This document shows, piece after piece, positions 1-8,233 of a stretch of 64,000 nt of DNA. The notes under the pieces are model-generated. The model searched no databases and was not told the DNA's origin. It was given only the letters and a program-made list of their open reading frames with translations. This DNA is from Yoonia sp034652275 (lineage in GTDB: Bacteria > Pseudomonadota > Alphaproteobacteria > Rhodobacterales > Rhodobacteraceae). The stretch is taken from positions 1,302,001 to 1,366,000 of the forward strand of contig NZ_JAXIWG010000001.1 of assembly GCF_034652275.1 (NCBI RefSeq), read 5' to 3'. Made by a program: the position numbers and the translations under genes. Each line of letters starts with the position of its first letter. The stretch's first letter is position 1.

Positions 1-358
1 CAAAGCGCAGGAAGGATTCGGTCGCATGCACCTCGCCCCGCGCTTGACTGATCGGCTTGCCCTGTTCGGCGACCACGATCTGCGCCAGAAGTTCGGCATT
101 TGCGCACACCTCATTGGCCAAGGCAATCACTGCGCGTCCACGCTCCACCGCTGGCACCTGCGCCCAGAGACGCTGTGCCTTTCGGGCGGCCTGCACAGCT
201 TCTTCTGCCACGTCAGTGCCACCGATGGATGTCGTGGCAATCACAGCTTCCGTGGCGGGGTTTTCGACCGCGCTCCCGTCAACATCAGCCGCAGTCCAGC
301 GCCCGTCGATGAACATGCCCGCCCGAAGCGGAACATCGTCCTGTATCATTTTAGACAT
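1..358 (-). CDS. NAD(P)-dependent aldehyde dehydrogenase, N-terminal part (cut by window edge)
   Basis: The reverse strand reads MSKMIQDDVPLRAGMFIDGR, then a typical aldehyde dehydrogenase start with an ENPATEAVI segment, RKAQRLWAQVPAVERGR and AEQGKPISQARGEV. This is the N-terminal coenzyme-binding part of the ALDH superfamily, about 119 of roughly 480 residues; the catalytic Cys and Glu lie outside the window. A second in-frame Met at 349 is an alternative start; neither has a clear ribosome-binding site. It is divergent from the GntR regulator, GMC oxidoreductase and sugar kinase, so it probably oxidises an aldehyde or semialdehyde in the same sugar or sugar-acid route. The substrate cannot be told. 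Confidence 0.85.
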   Translation of the reverse strand, partial: MSKMIQDDVPLRAGMFIDGRWTAADVDGSAVENPATEAVIATTSIGGTDVAEEAVQAARKAQRLWAQVPAVERGRAVIALANEVCANAELLAQIVVAEQGKPISQARGEVHATESFLRF

Positions 359-533
359 ATCTATAAGCACTGACTTGGCCTTTTTAGTATTATCAAACTT
401 GACCAACTCTGTCGCCGATTCAAGCCGTCGTCAACGTAGAATTTTGCAATCTGCCATTTTTTTGGGGTAAATTTTTGAAAATTTCAGTATTTATTAGCCA
501 AAACTACCCGATGTAAATATATCAACTATTTTT

Positions 534-544
534 TGGTCTGACAA
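534..544. promoter_or_regulatory. Candidate FadR/GntR-type operator in the divergent promoter region
   Basis: TGGTCTGACAA fits the FadR-subfamily half-site pattern T-N-G-T-N3-A-C-N-A at every fixed position. It lies in the AT-rich gap between the aldehyde dehydrogenase and the GntR gene, about 65 bases upstream of the regulator start. A perfect 10-base palindrome, TATGATCATA, follows at 578-587. Autoregulation by the adjacent GntR protein is inferred from position and pattern. Confidence 0.45.
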
Positions 545-609
545 AAACAACAAACTTGCGTCACTCGAAAGACTATATATGATCATACCAAACTCAGATG
601 GAGCAACGC

Positions 610-1329
610 ATGGACGTGAGCAATCAGTTGAAGGGTTCAGACTATCGCGCAGCCGACTCGGTCGTACGTGCGTTGGAGGCCCGGATCGCAGCGGGGGATC
701 TGGTCGACGGGGATGCTCTTCCTTCGGAACGCGATCTGATCGAGACTTTTGGCGTCAGCCGCACCGTGGTGCGGGAGGCGGTTGCCGCGCTGGCCAGCCG
801 CGGCCTTGTCGAAAGCCGCCCTCGCTTTCGCCCCGTCATACGCCGCCCGGGCTATGACGCCGCCCTTGCTGCAGCAGATGGTGTGGTCGGGCACCTTCTG
901 GCGCGGTCGGGCGGCGTGAAGAACCTTTACGACACCCGCGTCTTTCTGGAAGCGGGTCTTGTCAGGCAAGCCGCCCTTTCTGCCAGAAAAGAACACATCG
1001 ACGCACTGGAACTGGCGCTGCGCGCGAATGAAAACGCCATTCCCGACAGTGAAGAGTTCTACAAGACCGATGTCGCCTTCCATGCTGTCTTGTACGAAAT
1101 CCCGCGAAACCCGGTTTTTCCAGCGATTCATAAGGCTTTTACAGCCTGGCTGGCCCCCCATTGGGTCAAGATGCCAAGGTCGCCCGAACGCAACCGCGTG
1201 AACTTTCAGCGCCATTCCGACATTTTCACTGCCATCCGCGATCGCGACCCCGACGCAGCAGAGGCCGCATTGCAGGCTCACCTCAGCTCTGCGTGGGAAT
1301 ATGTGCGCGGCACTTTCAACGAAGTTTAG
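610..1329 (+). CDS. GntR family transcriptional regulator, FadR/FCD subfamily
   Basis: A 239-aa regulator. The winged-helix GntR domain occupies roughly residues 8-75 (GDALPSERDLIETFGVSRTVVREAVAALASRGLVESRP, in two parts). An all-helical FCD ligand-binding domain follows, with the usual metal/ligand region around NPVFPAIHKAF and a terminal H-S-D-I-F-T-A-I segment. I prefer the ATG at 610 because GGAG sits six bases before it; an in-frame ATG at 598 would add four residues. The protein probably controls the neighbouring GMC oxidoreductase, kinase and aldehyde dehydrogenase in response to a sugar acid. Family assignment is firm; the effector is unknown. Confidence 0.9.
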   Translation: MDVSNQLKGSDYRAADSVVRALEARIAAGDLVDGDALPSERDLIETFGVSRTVVREAVAALASRGLVESRPRFRPVIRRPGYDAALAAADGVVGHLLARSGGVKNLYDTRVFLEAGLVRQAALSARKEHIDALELALRANENAIPDSEEFYKTDVAFHAVLYEIPRNPVFPAIHKAFTAWLAPHWVKMPRSPERNRVNFQRHSDIFTAIRDRDPDAAEAALQAHLSSAWEYVRGTFNEV

Positions 1330-1382
1330 CCGCGACGTCCCGCAAGGGACACAGCGCAGATGCAACAAAAGGGACGTACGTC

Positions 1383-3008
1383 ATGGCGCGCGAAGAATTC
1401 GATCATATCGTCGTGGGCGGCGGTTCTGCGGGATGTGTCGCGGCGGCGCGGCTGGTCAGCGACGGTGGCAACCGGGTGTTGGTGCTCGAGGGTGGTCATT
1501 CCAACCGTCACCCGCTGCTTGATATGCCGCCGGGCATCTTCAAGATGATTAACGGTTCCAAGTTCATGAACTACCATACGACCGTCCCGCAGGCGCATCT
1601 GGGCGGACGCAAGCATGATATCCCACAAGCGAACGTGCTGGGCGGCGGGTCATCGGTCAACGCACAGGTCTATATGCGCGGGCGACCATCGGATTACGAC
1701 AGCTGGGACGCCGAACTGCGCGGCAATAATGACGGCGCGGACTGGTCATGGAACGCGGCACTGAAACACTTCCGCGGAATGGAAGACAACAACCGCCTCA
1801 ACAACGAATTGCACGGCGTCGGCGGGCAGATGCAGGTGTCGGACCCCGGCCATATCGACCAGACCTCGCGCTGGTTCGTGCAGGCGGTGCAAGCCCTGGG
1901 AGAGCCGTACAACGCGGATTTCAATGGCACTGCGCAGCGAGGTGTCGGGTTTTACCAGTTCATGAACCGGCATGGCCGGCGCTCTTCGGCGGCCTATGCA
2001 TTTCTGTCGCCGCTGGAAGGTGATCCGCGGCTGACCGTGCGGCTGCAAGCGCGGGTCGAGCGTATCCTGATCGAGAACGGACGCGCCGTCGGCGTGTCAT
2101 GGCGCGACAAGTCGGGGGCATTGCGCGAAAGCTATGCCAAGGGCGAAATCATCCTGACAGCTGGGGCGCTGATCACCCCGAAACTGCTGATGCTGTCAGG
2201 CATCGGACCAGCCGACCATCTGCGCCACCATCAGTTGCCTGTCGTAGCCGACCTGCGAGGTGTCGGCCAAAACTTGATCGATCATCCCGAAGTCCCCGTC
2301 ATCGCGACCGCCAACGGCCCCTACGGATATTTCCGTCAAGGCGACGGGTGGCGGATGCTGTGGAATGGTTTCCAGTTCAAGGTATTCGGGATGGGGCGTA
2401 TATTGTCCGCAGGTGTCGAGGCTGGCGCCTTCGTCAACCCACTCGACCCGACGGCTGAACCGACAATTCAGGCGTTCTGCGTGCCGACGGTCTATCTGGA
2501 CAGGGATGCGCTGGATCTGGTCGAGAATACCTATGGTATGACCGTCACGACAGTTGTCGTGAAACCCAAGTCGCGCGGCGAGGTGCGCCTGCGGTCGGGC
2601 GATCCGGCCGACATGCCGCTGGTAAACCCCAACCTGCTCAGCCATCCCGACGATATGGCGGACATGATTGCTGGGCAGCGCTTCTTTATCCGTGCTTTCC
2701 AGAGCGAGCCTTTGGCCAAGCACATCAAACAGGTTGCCATCCCTGACCCTGCGAACCTGGATGACGCCTCTTTGGCCAATCATTGCCGGCGGTTCGTCAA
2801 GACCAACTACCACCCCGCTTCTACTGCGCGCATGGGGGCTGATGGTGACCCTATGGCGGTTCTAGACGCGAAACTGCGCGTACGCGGGATCGACGGGCTG
2901 CGGGTCGCAGACATGTCTGCTGTGCCGGACATCAACGCCGGCAATACCAATGCGCCTGCCATGATGCTGGGTGACCGCTGTGCCGGTTTCATCATGGGGC
3001 AGCCGTGA
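1383..3008 (+). CDS. GMC family FAD-dependent oxidoreductase (choline/glucose dehydrogenase-like)
   Basis: A 541-aa flavoprotein. The N-terminal dinucleotide-binding motif is HIVVGGGSAGCVAAARL. GMC signature 1 follows (LGGGSSVNAQVYMRGRPSDY), and signature 2 is near TAGALITPKLLMLSGIGP. The C-terminal catalytic region has NYHPASTARMG and the FAD-contacting LRVADMSAVPDINAGNTNAP. Such enzymes oxidise alcohols or sugars and pass electrons to quinone or other acceptors; no signal peptide is visible, so it is probably cytoplasmic. The start has AAAGGGA about ten bases upstream. It overlaps the next gene by four bases (GTGA), so GMC enzyme and kinase are translationally coupled. The substrate is probably a sugar or polyol judging by the neighbours, but this is not shown. 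Confidence 0.88.
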   Translation: MAREEFDHIVVGGGSAGCVAAARLVSDGGNRVLVLEGGHSNRHPLLDMPPGIFKMINGSKFMNYHTTVPQAHLGGRKHDIPQANVLGGGSSVNAQVYMRGRPSDYDSWDAELRGNNDGADWSWNAALKHFRGMEDNNRLNNELHGVGGQMQVSDPGHIDQTSRWFVQAVQALGEPYNADFNGTAQRGVGFYQFMNRHGRRSSAAYAFLSPLEGDPRLTVRLQARVERILIENGRAVGVSWRDKSGALRESYAKGEIILTAGALITPKLLMLSGIGPADHLRHHQLPVVADLRGVGQNLIDHPEVPVIATANGPYGYFRQGDGWRMLWNGFQFKVFGMGRILSAGVEAGAFVNPLDPTAEPTIQAFCVPTVYLDRDALDLVENTYGMTVTTVVVKPKSRGEVRLRSGDPADMPLVNPNLLSHPDDMADMIAGQRFFIRAFQSEPLAKHIKQVAIPDPANLDDASLANHCRRFVKTNYHPASTARMGADGDPMAVLDAKLRVRGIDGLRVADMSAVPDINAGNTNAPAMMLGDRCAGFIMGQP

Positions 3009-3940
3009 CCGAGGTTCTTTGCATCGGCGAAATGATGATTGAGCTTGCTCAGGCATCAGAAGGTGCGGTGCGCAGCGGTTTCGGCGGTGATACGTTCAAC
3101 ACTGCTGTCTATCTGTCACGGCTGGGGCAGCCTACCGGCTATCTAACCGCCTTCGGGGATGATCCGTGGTCGACGGATGCGCGGGCCGCTCTGCGCAGCG
3201 AGGGCGTAGACGACGGCGTTTGCCCGACCGCCTCCGGCCGGACCATGGGGTTATATGCGATCCGCACGGCAAAGGATGGCGAACGCAGTTTCACTTATTG
3301 GCGTGATCGTTCCCCCGCACGAGACGTGTTCGGCGCGCTGTTTTCGCCTGATGTTCAGACGGCGATAATGGAGGCACGGTTGATCTATCTTTCAGGGATC
3401 AGCCTTTGGCTTTACGATGTGACCAGTCTTGACCGGTTGTTCGGACTGCTTCACGAGGCGCGCAAAGCGGGGACACTGGTCGCGTTCGACGGGAACTATC
3501 GTTCGCGTCTTTGGGGACCGAACCGTGAACACGCACGGGCGACCTACAGCAGGATGCTGGATCTGACAGATATCTGCCTTGCTACCGCGGAGGACGAAGT
3601 CCTGCTCTGGGATGACGTCGACACAAACTCCAGCCACGCGCGTCTGGCCGCACATGGCATCGCTGAAATCGTGCTTAAATGCGGATCGCAGGGCGCTTTG
3701 ATTGCACCAGACATGCATGTCCCGACAAAACCAGACCCGCACCCAGTAGACACGACTGCCGCAGGTGACAGCTTCAACGCAGCGTATCTTGCCGCGCGGC
3801 TTGCTGGCCGCACCACTGAGGTCGCCGCCTCGAAAGGCAACCAGTTGGCAGGGCTTGTTATTCGCCATGCAGGGGCAATTTTACCTATTGGTAAAATGCA
3901 TGAGGGCGACACCGGCACCGGTCCCGTCGACAACTGTTGA
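3005..3940 (+). CDS. kdgK: PfkB family sugar kinase, 2-keto-3-deoxygluconate kinase-like
   Basis: A 311-aa ribokinase-fold enzyme. The N-terminal substrate-binding segment GFGGDTFNTAVYLSRLG fits the KDG-kinase branch. The C-terminal PfkB signature DTTAAGDSFNAAYLAARLAG carries the catalytic Asp of the GDSF motif. It starts at a GTG that overlaps the GMC oxidoreductase stop codon. KDG kinase would phosphorylate 2-keto-3-deoxygluconate for Entner-Doudoroff cleavage, which fits an oxidative sugar route with the GMC enzyme and aldehyde dehydrogenase. PfkB members differ in sugar specificity, so the exact substrate is an inference. Confidence 0.75.
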   Translation: MTEVLCIGEMMIELAQASEGAVRSGFGGDTFNTAVYLSRLGQPTGYLTAFGDDPWSTDARAALRSEGVDDGVCPTASGRTMGLYAIRTAKDGERSFTYWRDRSPARDVFGALFSPDVQTAIMEARLIYLSGISLWLYDVTSLDRLFGLLHEARKAGTLVAFDGNYRSRLWGPNREHARATYSRMLDLTDICLATAEDEVLLWDDVDTNSSHARLAAHGIAEIVLKCGSQGALIAPDMHVPTKPDPHPVDTTAAGDSFNAAYLAARLAGRTTEVAASKGNQLAGLVIRHAGAILPIGKMHEGDTGTGPVDNC

Positions 3941-3952
3941 CGCATTGTCTGC

Positions 3953-3968
3953 TACGGCACGTGCCGTA
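3953..3968. promoter_or_regulatory. Perfect 16-base palindrome upstream of the antitoxin remnant
   Basis: TACGGCACGTGCCGTA is a perfect 16-base inverted repeat without spacer. It lies 33 bases before the first readable codon of the dead AbrB/MazE-type antitoxin at 4001. Type II antitoxins bind palindromes of this kind to repress their own operons, so I read it as the surviving operator. The assignment rests on position only. Confidence 0.4.
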
Positions 3969-4000
3969 TGTACTGACATATACACCCAGAAGAAGGGACA

Positions 4001-4140
4001 ACGGTTAAGGCGAAAATCAGAAAGGTCGGAAGCTCTGCGGTCATGAATATGACGGCCAAAATCCTGACAATCCTAGACGCCAAGGAGGTGACTTGGCGTC
4101 TGCGACACCCGATATGGTGCACGAGATTTCGACCATGTCA
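4001..4140 (+). pseudogene. MazE/ChpS/PemI-like (AbrB-fold) antitoxin remnant with lost start codon and frameshift
   Basis: Reading from 4001 gives TVKAKIRKVGSSAVMNMTAK, then ILTILDAKE, which matches the swapped-hairpin AbrB domain of MazE/ChpS/PemI antitoxins (pattern KAKIRKVGNSAV...KEGD). Two lesions are visible. The expected ATG is ACG at 4001-4003, placed after an intact AAGAAGG ribosome-binding site. One base is missing near 4088: adding one G restores KEGDLASATPDMVHEIST in the next frame. No toxin gene follows; the sequence runs into the convergent end of the next gene. This looks like a decayed toxin-antitoxin locus at the left edge of the island. Confidence 0.65.
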
Positions 4141-5268
4141 GGATCTACCCAAACGGCCGAACATCAATCTGGCCTCGTCGATATCGTTTGGCGGATCAAA
4201 GTCTGTGCAACCAATCGCACTTGACGACATCCAGACGTTACGGGCCTTGACCTCGCAAAAGATGTCGTGTTCGTTCACCCGCCCGCCATTGTTCCGGCAA
4301 AGCATACAGGATTTGACCGACCGGCCATGCTCGAATGCTTGTCGGATCATGAAGTCGTTTAGATGCTCCTCGATAGTTTTCCATGGCCTTGTTAAAGGTC
4401 CGAGCTGAACATCAACGATCTCGGACGTCACCAAGCGAAAATCGGACAAAATCTCCTTCTCGCTATGATTTCCAACCACCAATTCCGAATACCATGCCTT
4501 CCCGCTTTCATAGAGAAGAACCGCCAAACCCGTCGCCGGGCATGGCGTTGTGCACAAATGCGGTGCCGCATCCGGGCTTGGGATGTTGTGATACAGATTA
4601 GATCTCGATGCAGCGTCGATGCCTTCCCACAAACCGATGGCCGCGTCCTCGTTCCAGATTTCTATTTCTATAATCGGAAGGCCACTTGCGATCTTGGTCT
4701 CTTCGCAAGGATGCGTCACGGCAATCTCAAGGAGCAGACGCGCATCGGACCTGCTCGAGGACAGCAAGATATCGGCCACAAAGCCATCAACTCCGACCTC
4801 CATTTCGGCACGATCGAACATTGCCGCAAGGTCAGTTCTATATGGCGCACTCTGCGTCGTGCAGGAAATTCCGAACTTTTCTTGGTAGTAGGAACACACG
4901 ACAGGACGGTCCCGAGTCAACCAATATGGCTGGCCAGTCTGGATGGCGTCACTCAGGGCCGCGAACAGGACCATCTTGGCAAGCTGATGCAGGTAGGTCT
5001 CGTTGTGGCAGTTAACCGGACGACCCGCCTTATGCTTAAAATGATGTTTCCGGATCCGCCCGAGCGCAGGTACCATAAGTTGGCCACAGGCCAGGCAAGA
5101 ATAAGGCCCACGTGCATAACGGTCATCCGGGCTGACACCGGAGACGTCAATTAGATCACCTTGGCCGTTCCGCACGAATTGACTTGCGTCATACACCTGC
5201 GATCGCGTCAAAGAGCTTTCGCCCGTGCCGCGTGAGGCTTCGATGTCGGCATGGCCACGATTGTGCAT
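4138..5268 (-). CDS. CoiA-like zinc-finger/nuclease-domain protein
   Basis: A 376-aa protein. An N-terminal Cys/His cluster (C58, C61, H75-H76, H79, C87; SCLACGQ ... KHHFKHKAG ... CHNETYLHQLAK) resembles the zinc-binding segment of CoiA-like proteins. A PD-(D/E)XK-like core follows: D166 in FVADILL and E181 in LLLEIAVTHPCEETKIASG, then IIEIEI. The usual Lys after E-x is Ala, so catalysis is uncertain; many CoiA relatives also deviate here. A C-terminal CMLC segment may bind zinc. It is on the same strand as the helicase-methylase operon, 125 bases downstream, so it could be a last effector gene or a separate island gene. Function unproven. Confidence 0.55.
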   Translation of the reverse strand: MHNRGHADIEASRGTGESSLTRSQVYDASQFVRNGQGDLIDVSGVSPDDRYARGPYSCLACGQLMVPALGRIRKHHFKHKAGRPVNCHNETYLHQLAKMVLFAALSDAIQTGQPYWLTRDRPVVCSYYQEKFGISCTTQSAPYRTDLAAMFDRAEMEVGVDGFVADILLSSSRSDARLLLEIAVTHPCEETKIASGLPIIEIEIWNEDAAIGLWEGIDAASRSNLYHNIPSPDAAPHLCTTPCPATGLAVLLYESGKAWYSELVVGNHSEKEILSDFRLVTSEIVDVQLGPLTRPWKTIEEHLNDFMIRQAFEHGRSVKSCMLCRNNGGRVNEHDIFCEVKARNVWMSSSAIGCTDFDPPNDIDEARLMFGRLGRS

Positions 5269-5393
5269 CTGTTGCTCCTCAATTTAATCCGGCGCCAATG
5301 TTGGTCACACTGTACCGGAGCGAACCAGTAATCGGACAGCATATGCTTGCCGGCTTTCAATGTTCGAGCGCATGACCCACCTTCGCAACATAA

Positions 5394-6053
5394 TCAGTTC
5401 CGTTGGCTCAGACCCTGATCCGACTCGTCCAAGGGTGTCAAAGTTGGACCCCGATGGGGCGTCCGTCTTACGCGCCCACTGTCATACATTGCCGCCGATA
5501 GGATGCGGTCCCATTCTTCTGGAGAGAGGTTCGGTAGTCGCAAGACGGGTAGCGCGCACAAGCAGACGCACGCGCCGAACAACCCGCCACTGGGATCGGC
5601 GAGACTGTTCGTCAGAGTGGTTTTCAACCGATGAGTCGCGGAATATGAAATCCCGTATCGATGCGCCATGGATTGTCCGACGAGGCGGTAATGCCCGGCT
5701 TCTTCTGCGTACGCCGTGATGATCTCTTCAGCCGCGATGAACCACATTCGAAGATCCAGCCGGGAGCGGTGGGCTTCAGTGCCGGCAGTAACTGAAAACT
5801 GCCTTCGGCACGATCGGCACTGATAGAGCGCCCGGTTTTTGATGTAGCCGACATCGTGCATGTCACAGGACAGACATTGGACGCTCTGCGGCCAGCGCAC
5901 CGCGGCAAGTCTTGCTTCGCAGCTCTCGGTGTTGGGGAATGTCGCTCTGACGCCTTCTTCAGGCAGCATGAGGTACATTTCCTTCCAAGGTATCGTCCCG
6001 AACGGGTTCTCGCATTTTTTCAAAAGCCACGTTACAGGTGACCTTCTGGTCAT
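5394..6053 (-). CDS. IS1595-type transposase N-terminal (zinc ribbon + helical) protein lacking a DDE domain
   Basis: A 219-aa product whose residues about 30-150 match the N-terminal part of IS1595/ISXO2-like transposases: FPNTESCEARLAAVRWP, a C-x2-C ... C-x2-C zinc ribbon (QCLSCDMHD ... YQCRSCRRQFSVTAGTEAHR), then RLDLRMWFIAAEEI and a helix-turn-helix-like HRYGISYSATHRLK. After about residue 155 the match ends and no catalytic DDE triad follows, whereas full IS1595 transposases run to about 300 residues or more. No inverted repeats were seen around it. The ATG overlaps the UvrD helicase stop as ATGA, which points to translational coupling. It may be a domesticated DNA-binding subunit or a truncated transposase; an internal ATG after GGAAGG is an alternative start. 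Confidence 0.55.
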   Translation of the reverse strand: MTRRSPVTWLLKKCENPFGTIPWKEMYLMLPEEGVRATFPNTESCEARLAAVRWPQSVQCLSCDMHDVGYIKNRALYQCRSCRRQFSVTAGTEAHRSRLDLRMWFIAAEEIITAYAEEAGHYRLVGQSMAHRYGISYSATHRLKTTLTNSLADPSGGLFGACVCLCALPVLRLPNLSPEEWDRILSAAMYDSGRVRRTPHRGPTLTPLDESDQGLSQRN

Positions 6054-8233
6054 TTTCGGGCGTCGTCGCCGACGAGTCCGGTCAGCGTCCCGGACCATGA
6101 AACCCGCAGCGCTTTCTTCGCGCGGGTCGCCGCGACATGAAGGAGCGACCTGTACTGATTGACAACATCCTCCTTGTCCGCCCCGTCCACGGCGGCGCGA
6201 AGTGCTCCCTGCGGGGGGAAGGCGGTATCGGACAAGAACGGGATCGCCACCGCGAAGAATTCCAGCCCTTTCGCCCGATGCATCGTCGTGACACGCACAC
6301 CTGGCACTGACCGGTCGTCCGCACCCGACTGGAGCATCACCGTTTCTAGACCGGCGGCGCGCAACCTCGCGTGAACACGGTCTGCATCCGCTCGTCGCGT
6401 GCAGAGTACGCCGATATCGGAGAGCCGGATTTGATCCTGAGGCAGCGAGCGTACCCACGCCACCAGCCCGTCCAACTCCTCTGCTTCGGAATTACACGCG
6501 ACCAATTCAGGAGCAACCCCTTGCATCAAGCTGACATAGCCGCGCAAAGTGTCAGTCCCTTCATCGAGGTCGTCTACAGCGACCCCCTCGAGAATGGATA
6601 CTGCCCAGGCACGTATCTCTTGCGTTGTTCGATAGTTAAGCCTCAGCCGTTTCGAGCGACCACGAATGTTGATCCCACATGCCGACATTGCGGCCCGGCG
6701 CCCATAAATCCGTTGATGCGCATCCCCCACGATGAAAAGAGAATTCCGATCCCCTGAAGGGGCCTCCGGGACAATGGCCCGGATCAGCCGGAAGGCCTGT
6801 TCTCCCATATCCTGGGCCTCATCCACGATCACCGCCGCATATGGCAGGTTTGGCGCCTCGGCAGACAGTATCTCGCTGGCCTCCCGGTAGGCATCATCGG
6901 GCTCGGCAATCCCTTCACTGATCAGGCGGGCCCGGTAATCGGCGAAGATCTCCCACATTGCCGCCCTCTTCTTGCGGTCCAGTGGGGTACCACGCCCGGC
7001 CCGGGACGCTTTCAAATATGCCCTCTGGTCGGTCAACCCCTTGGCCTGCACGATCTGCGCCCATTCCGCCCGGACAAACGGCTCCGACAATCCAACGGGC
7101 AGCTCATGATCGTCGAATACCTCCCGCCAGACCAGATCAAGCCGGTCTCGCGCTTCCCCGAAGAAGGCGACTTCACGGGCAAAACTCTTGCGCTTGAGAA
7201 ACTGGGACACCCACCGGTCCAAGTTTATGACCTCAATCCGAGGTGGTCGCGCGTCCAGATGTGCAGGGCAAAGGGTCCTCAGGTTTGCCTCGATGTCATG
7301 CGCAAGGCTGGTGGTGAAGGTGGTCACCAAGACCCGCTGGCCCGCTCGGGTGGTGTCTTTTTCGATCTGGTCCGCCAGGTGTTTGGCCCTGTGCATCGCC
7401 ACGACGGTCTTCCCCGTCCCGGCGCCGCCGCGGACCAGAGCTGGCCCGTTGTAGTCTCGATAGGCGAGCTTGCGCTGGTCCGGGTGCAGAAATACCCGCC
7501 ACCCCTCAAGGCCTTCTTCGAAGACGCGGCGCAGTTCTTCCTGACTCTCTGGTATGAAGATGGTCTGACGGCTTTGCTCCGTCTCGATCAACTGGGCGAA
7601 GGTAGGCTCAGCACTGGACGCCTTTGGCTCTGCCTCCGTCTCACCGCCGACCCCGGTCAATGCCCTGATTTCCTCGTCATCATATCCGGCCACGACGGCG
7701 TAAAGGATCTGATAGGTGAGCGGGTCGAACCGATCCTCTGTCTCCTCAAGCGCGTCAATTGTGGGCACGAGATGCACCGCTGCCAGTTCTTCCTCCGAAA
7801 CGCCGAGCGCGCGTAAACGTCCGTCTGCCACCTCGTCAAAGAGACGAGGCGCCGACGGGGCCGGTATCGCGACCTCCTCCACCTCCACGTCCAGCTCCTC
7901 GAATACCCGGATCCGGTTGGTTTCCGGGTCGAGCTTGACCCGCCGTCCGGCCGCCCATCGGTAGGCCTTGTCATGCTCGTTCACGTGGACGAACATGATG
8001 TCGCGACCCACCTCGAACGCGATCGCCCGGTAGCCTTGATCTACCCGCAGAGATTTGATGGAGCTGTCCTTCGACCCTTCCACGGTTTCGAGATTCAAGC
8101 CATTCGCGGTTGGATCGGACATGTAGCGCGTCATCATGTCCATGAATTTCAGCGCGACCCGGTCCGGAAGCTTCCGTAGGCTCTTCATGCAGCCAATGTC
8201 ATAGGAAACCCGCTTGTTCATCGTGTTCGTCAT
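6050..8233 (-). CDS. UvrD/Rep-type superfamily 1 helicase with N-terminal RelE-like domain
   Basis: A 727-aa protein. Residues about 20-95 resemble the RelE/ParE toxin fold (ALKFMDMMTRYMSDP ... SIKSLRVDQGYRAIAFEVG ... VHVNEHDKAYRWA). Superfamily 1 helicase motifs follow: Walker A GGAGTGKT at 269-276, Walker B DEAQ at 471-474, a GDAHQRIYGRR segment, LRLNYRTT, and TTMHRAKGLEF near 645. The gene overlaps the upstream DUF1998 helicase by four bases (ATGA) and has a strong GGAGGT ribosome-binding site inside that gene's end. It is likely a DNA translocase or unwinding subunit of the defence operon. Whether the RelE-like part is an active RNase or a binding module is not known. Confidence 0.8.
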   Translation of the reverse strand: MTNTMNKRVSYDIGCMKSLRKLPDRVALKFMDMMTRYMSDPTANGLNLETVEGSKDSSIKSLRVDQGYRAIAFEVGRDIMFVHVNEHDKAYRWAAGRRVKLDPETNRIRVFEELDVEVEEVAIPAPSAPRLFDEVADGRLRALGVSEEELAAVHLVPTIDALEETEDRFDPLTYQILYAVVAGYDDEEIRALTGVGGETEAEPKASSAEPTFAQLIETEQSRQTIFIPESQEELRRVFEEGLEGWRVFLHPDQRKLAYRDYNGPALVRGGAGTGKTVVAMHRAKHLADQIEKDTTRAGQRVLVTTFTTSLAHDIEANLRTLCPAHLDARPPRIEVINLDRWVSQFLKRKSFAREVAFFGEARDRLDLVWREVFDDHELPVGLSEPFVRAEWAQIVQAKGLTDQRAYLKASRAGRGTPLDRKKRAAMWEIFADYRARLISEGIAEPDDAYREASEILSAEAPNLPYAAVIVDEAQDMGEQAFRLIRAIVPEAPSGDRNSLFIVGDAHQRIYGRRAAMSACGINIRGRSKRLRLNYRTTQEIRAWAVSILEGVAVDDLDEGTDTLRGYVSLMQGVAPELVACNSEAEELDGLVAWVRSLPQDQIRLSDIGVLCTRRADADRVHARLRAAGLETVMLQSGADDRSVPGVRVTTMHRAKGLEFFAVAIPFLSDTAFPPQGALRAAVDGADKEDVVNQYRSLLHVAATRAKKALRVSWSGTLTGLVGDDARK

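Noticed and set aside
5394..6053. Active IS1595 insertion sequence
   Set aside because: No DDE catalytic domain and no terminal inverted repeats or target duplication seen around the frame.
7106..7816. Plus-strand frame opposite the UvrD-like helicase
   Set aside because: No motif and lies entirely within the helicase gene.
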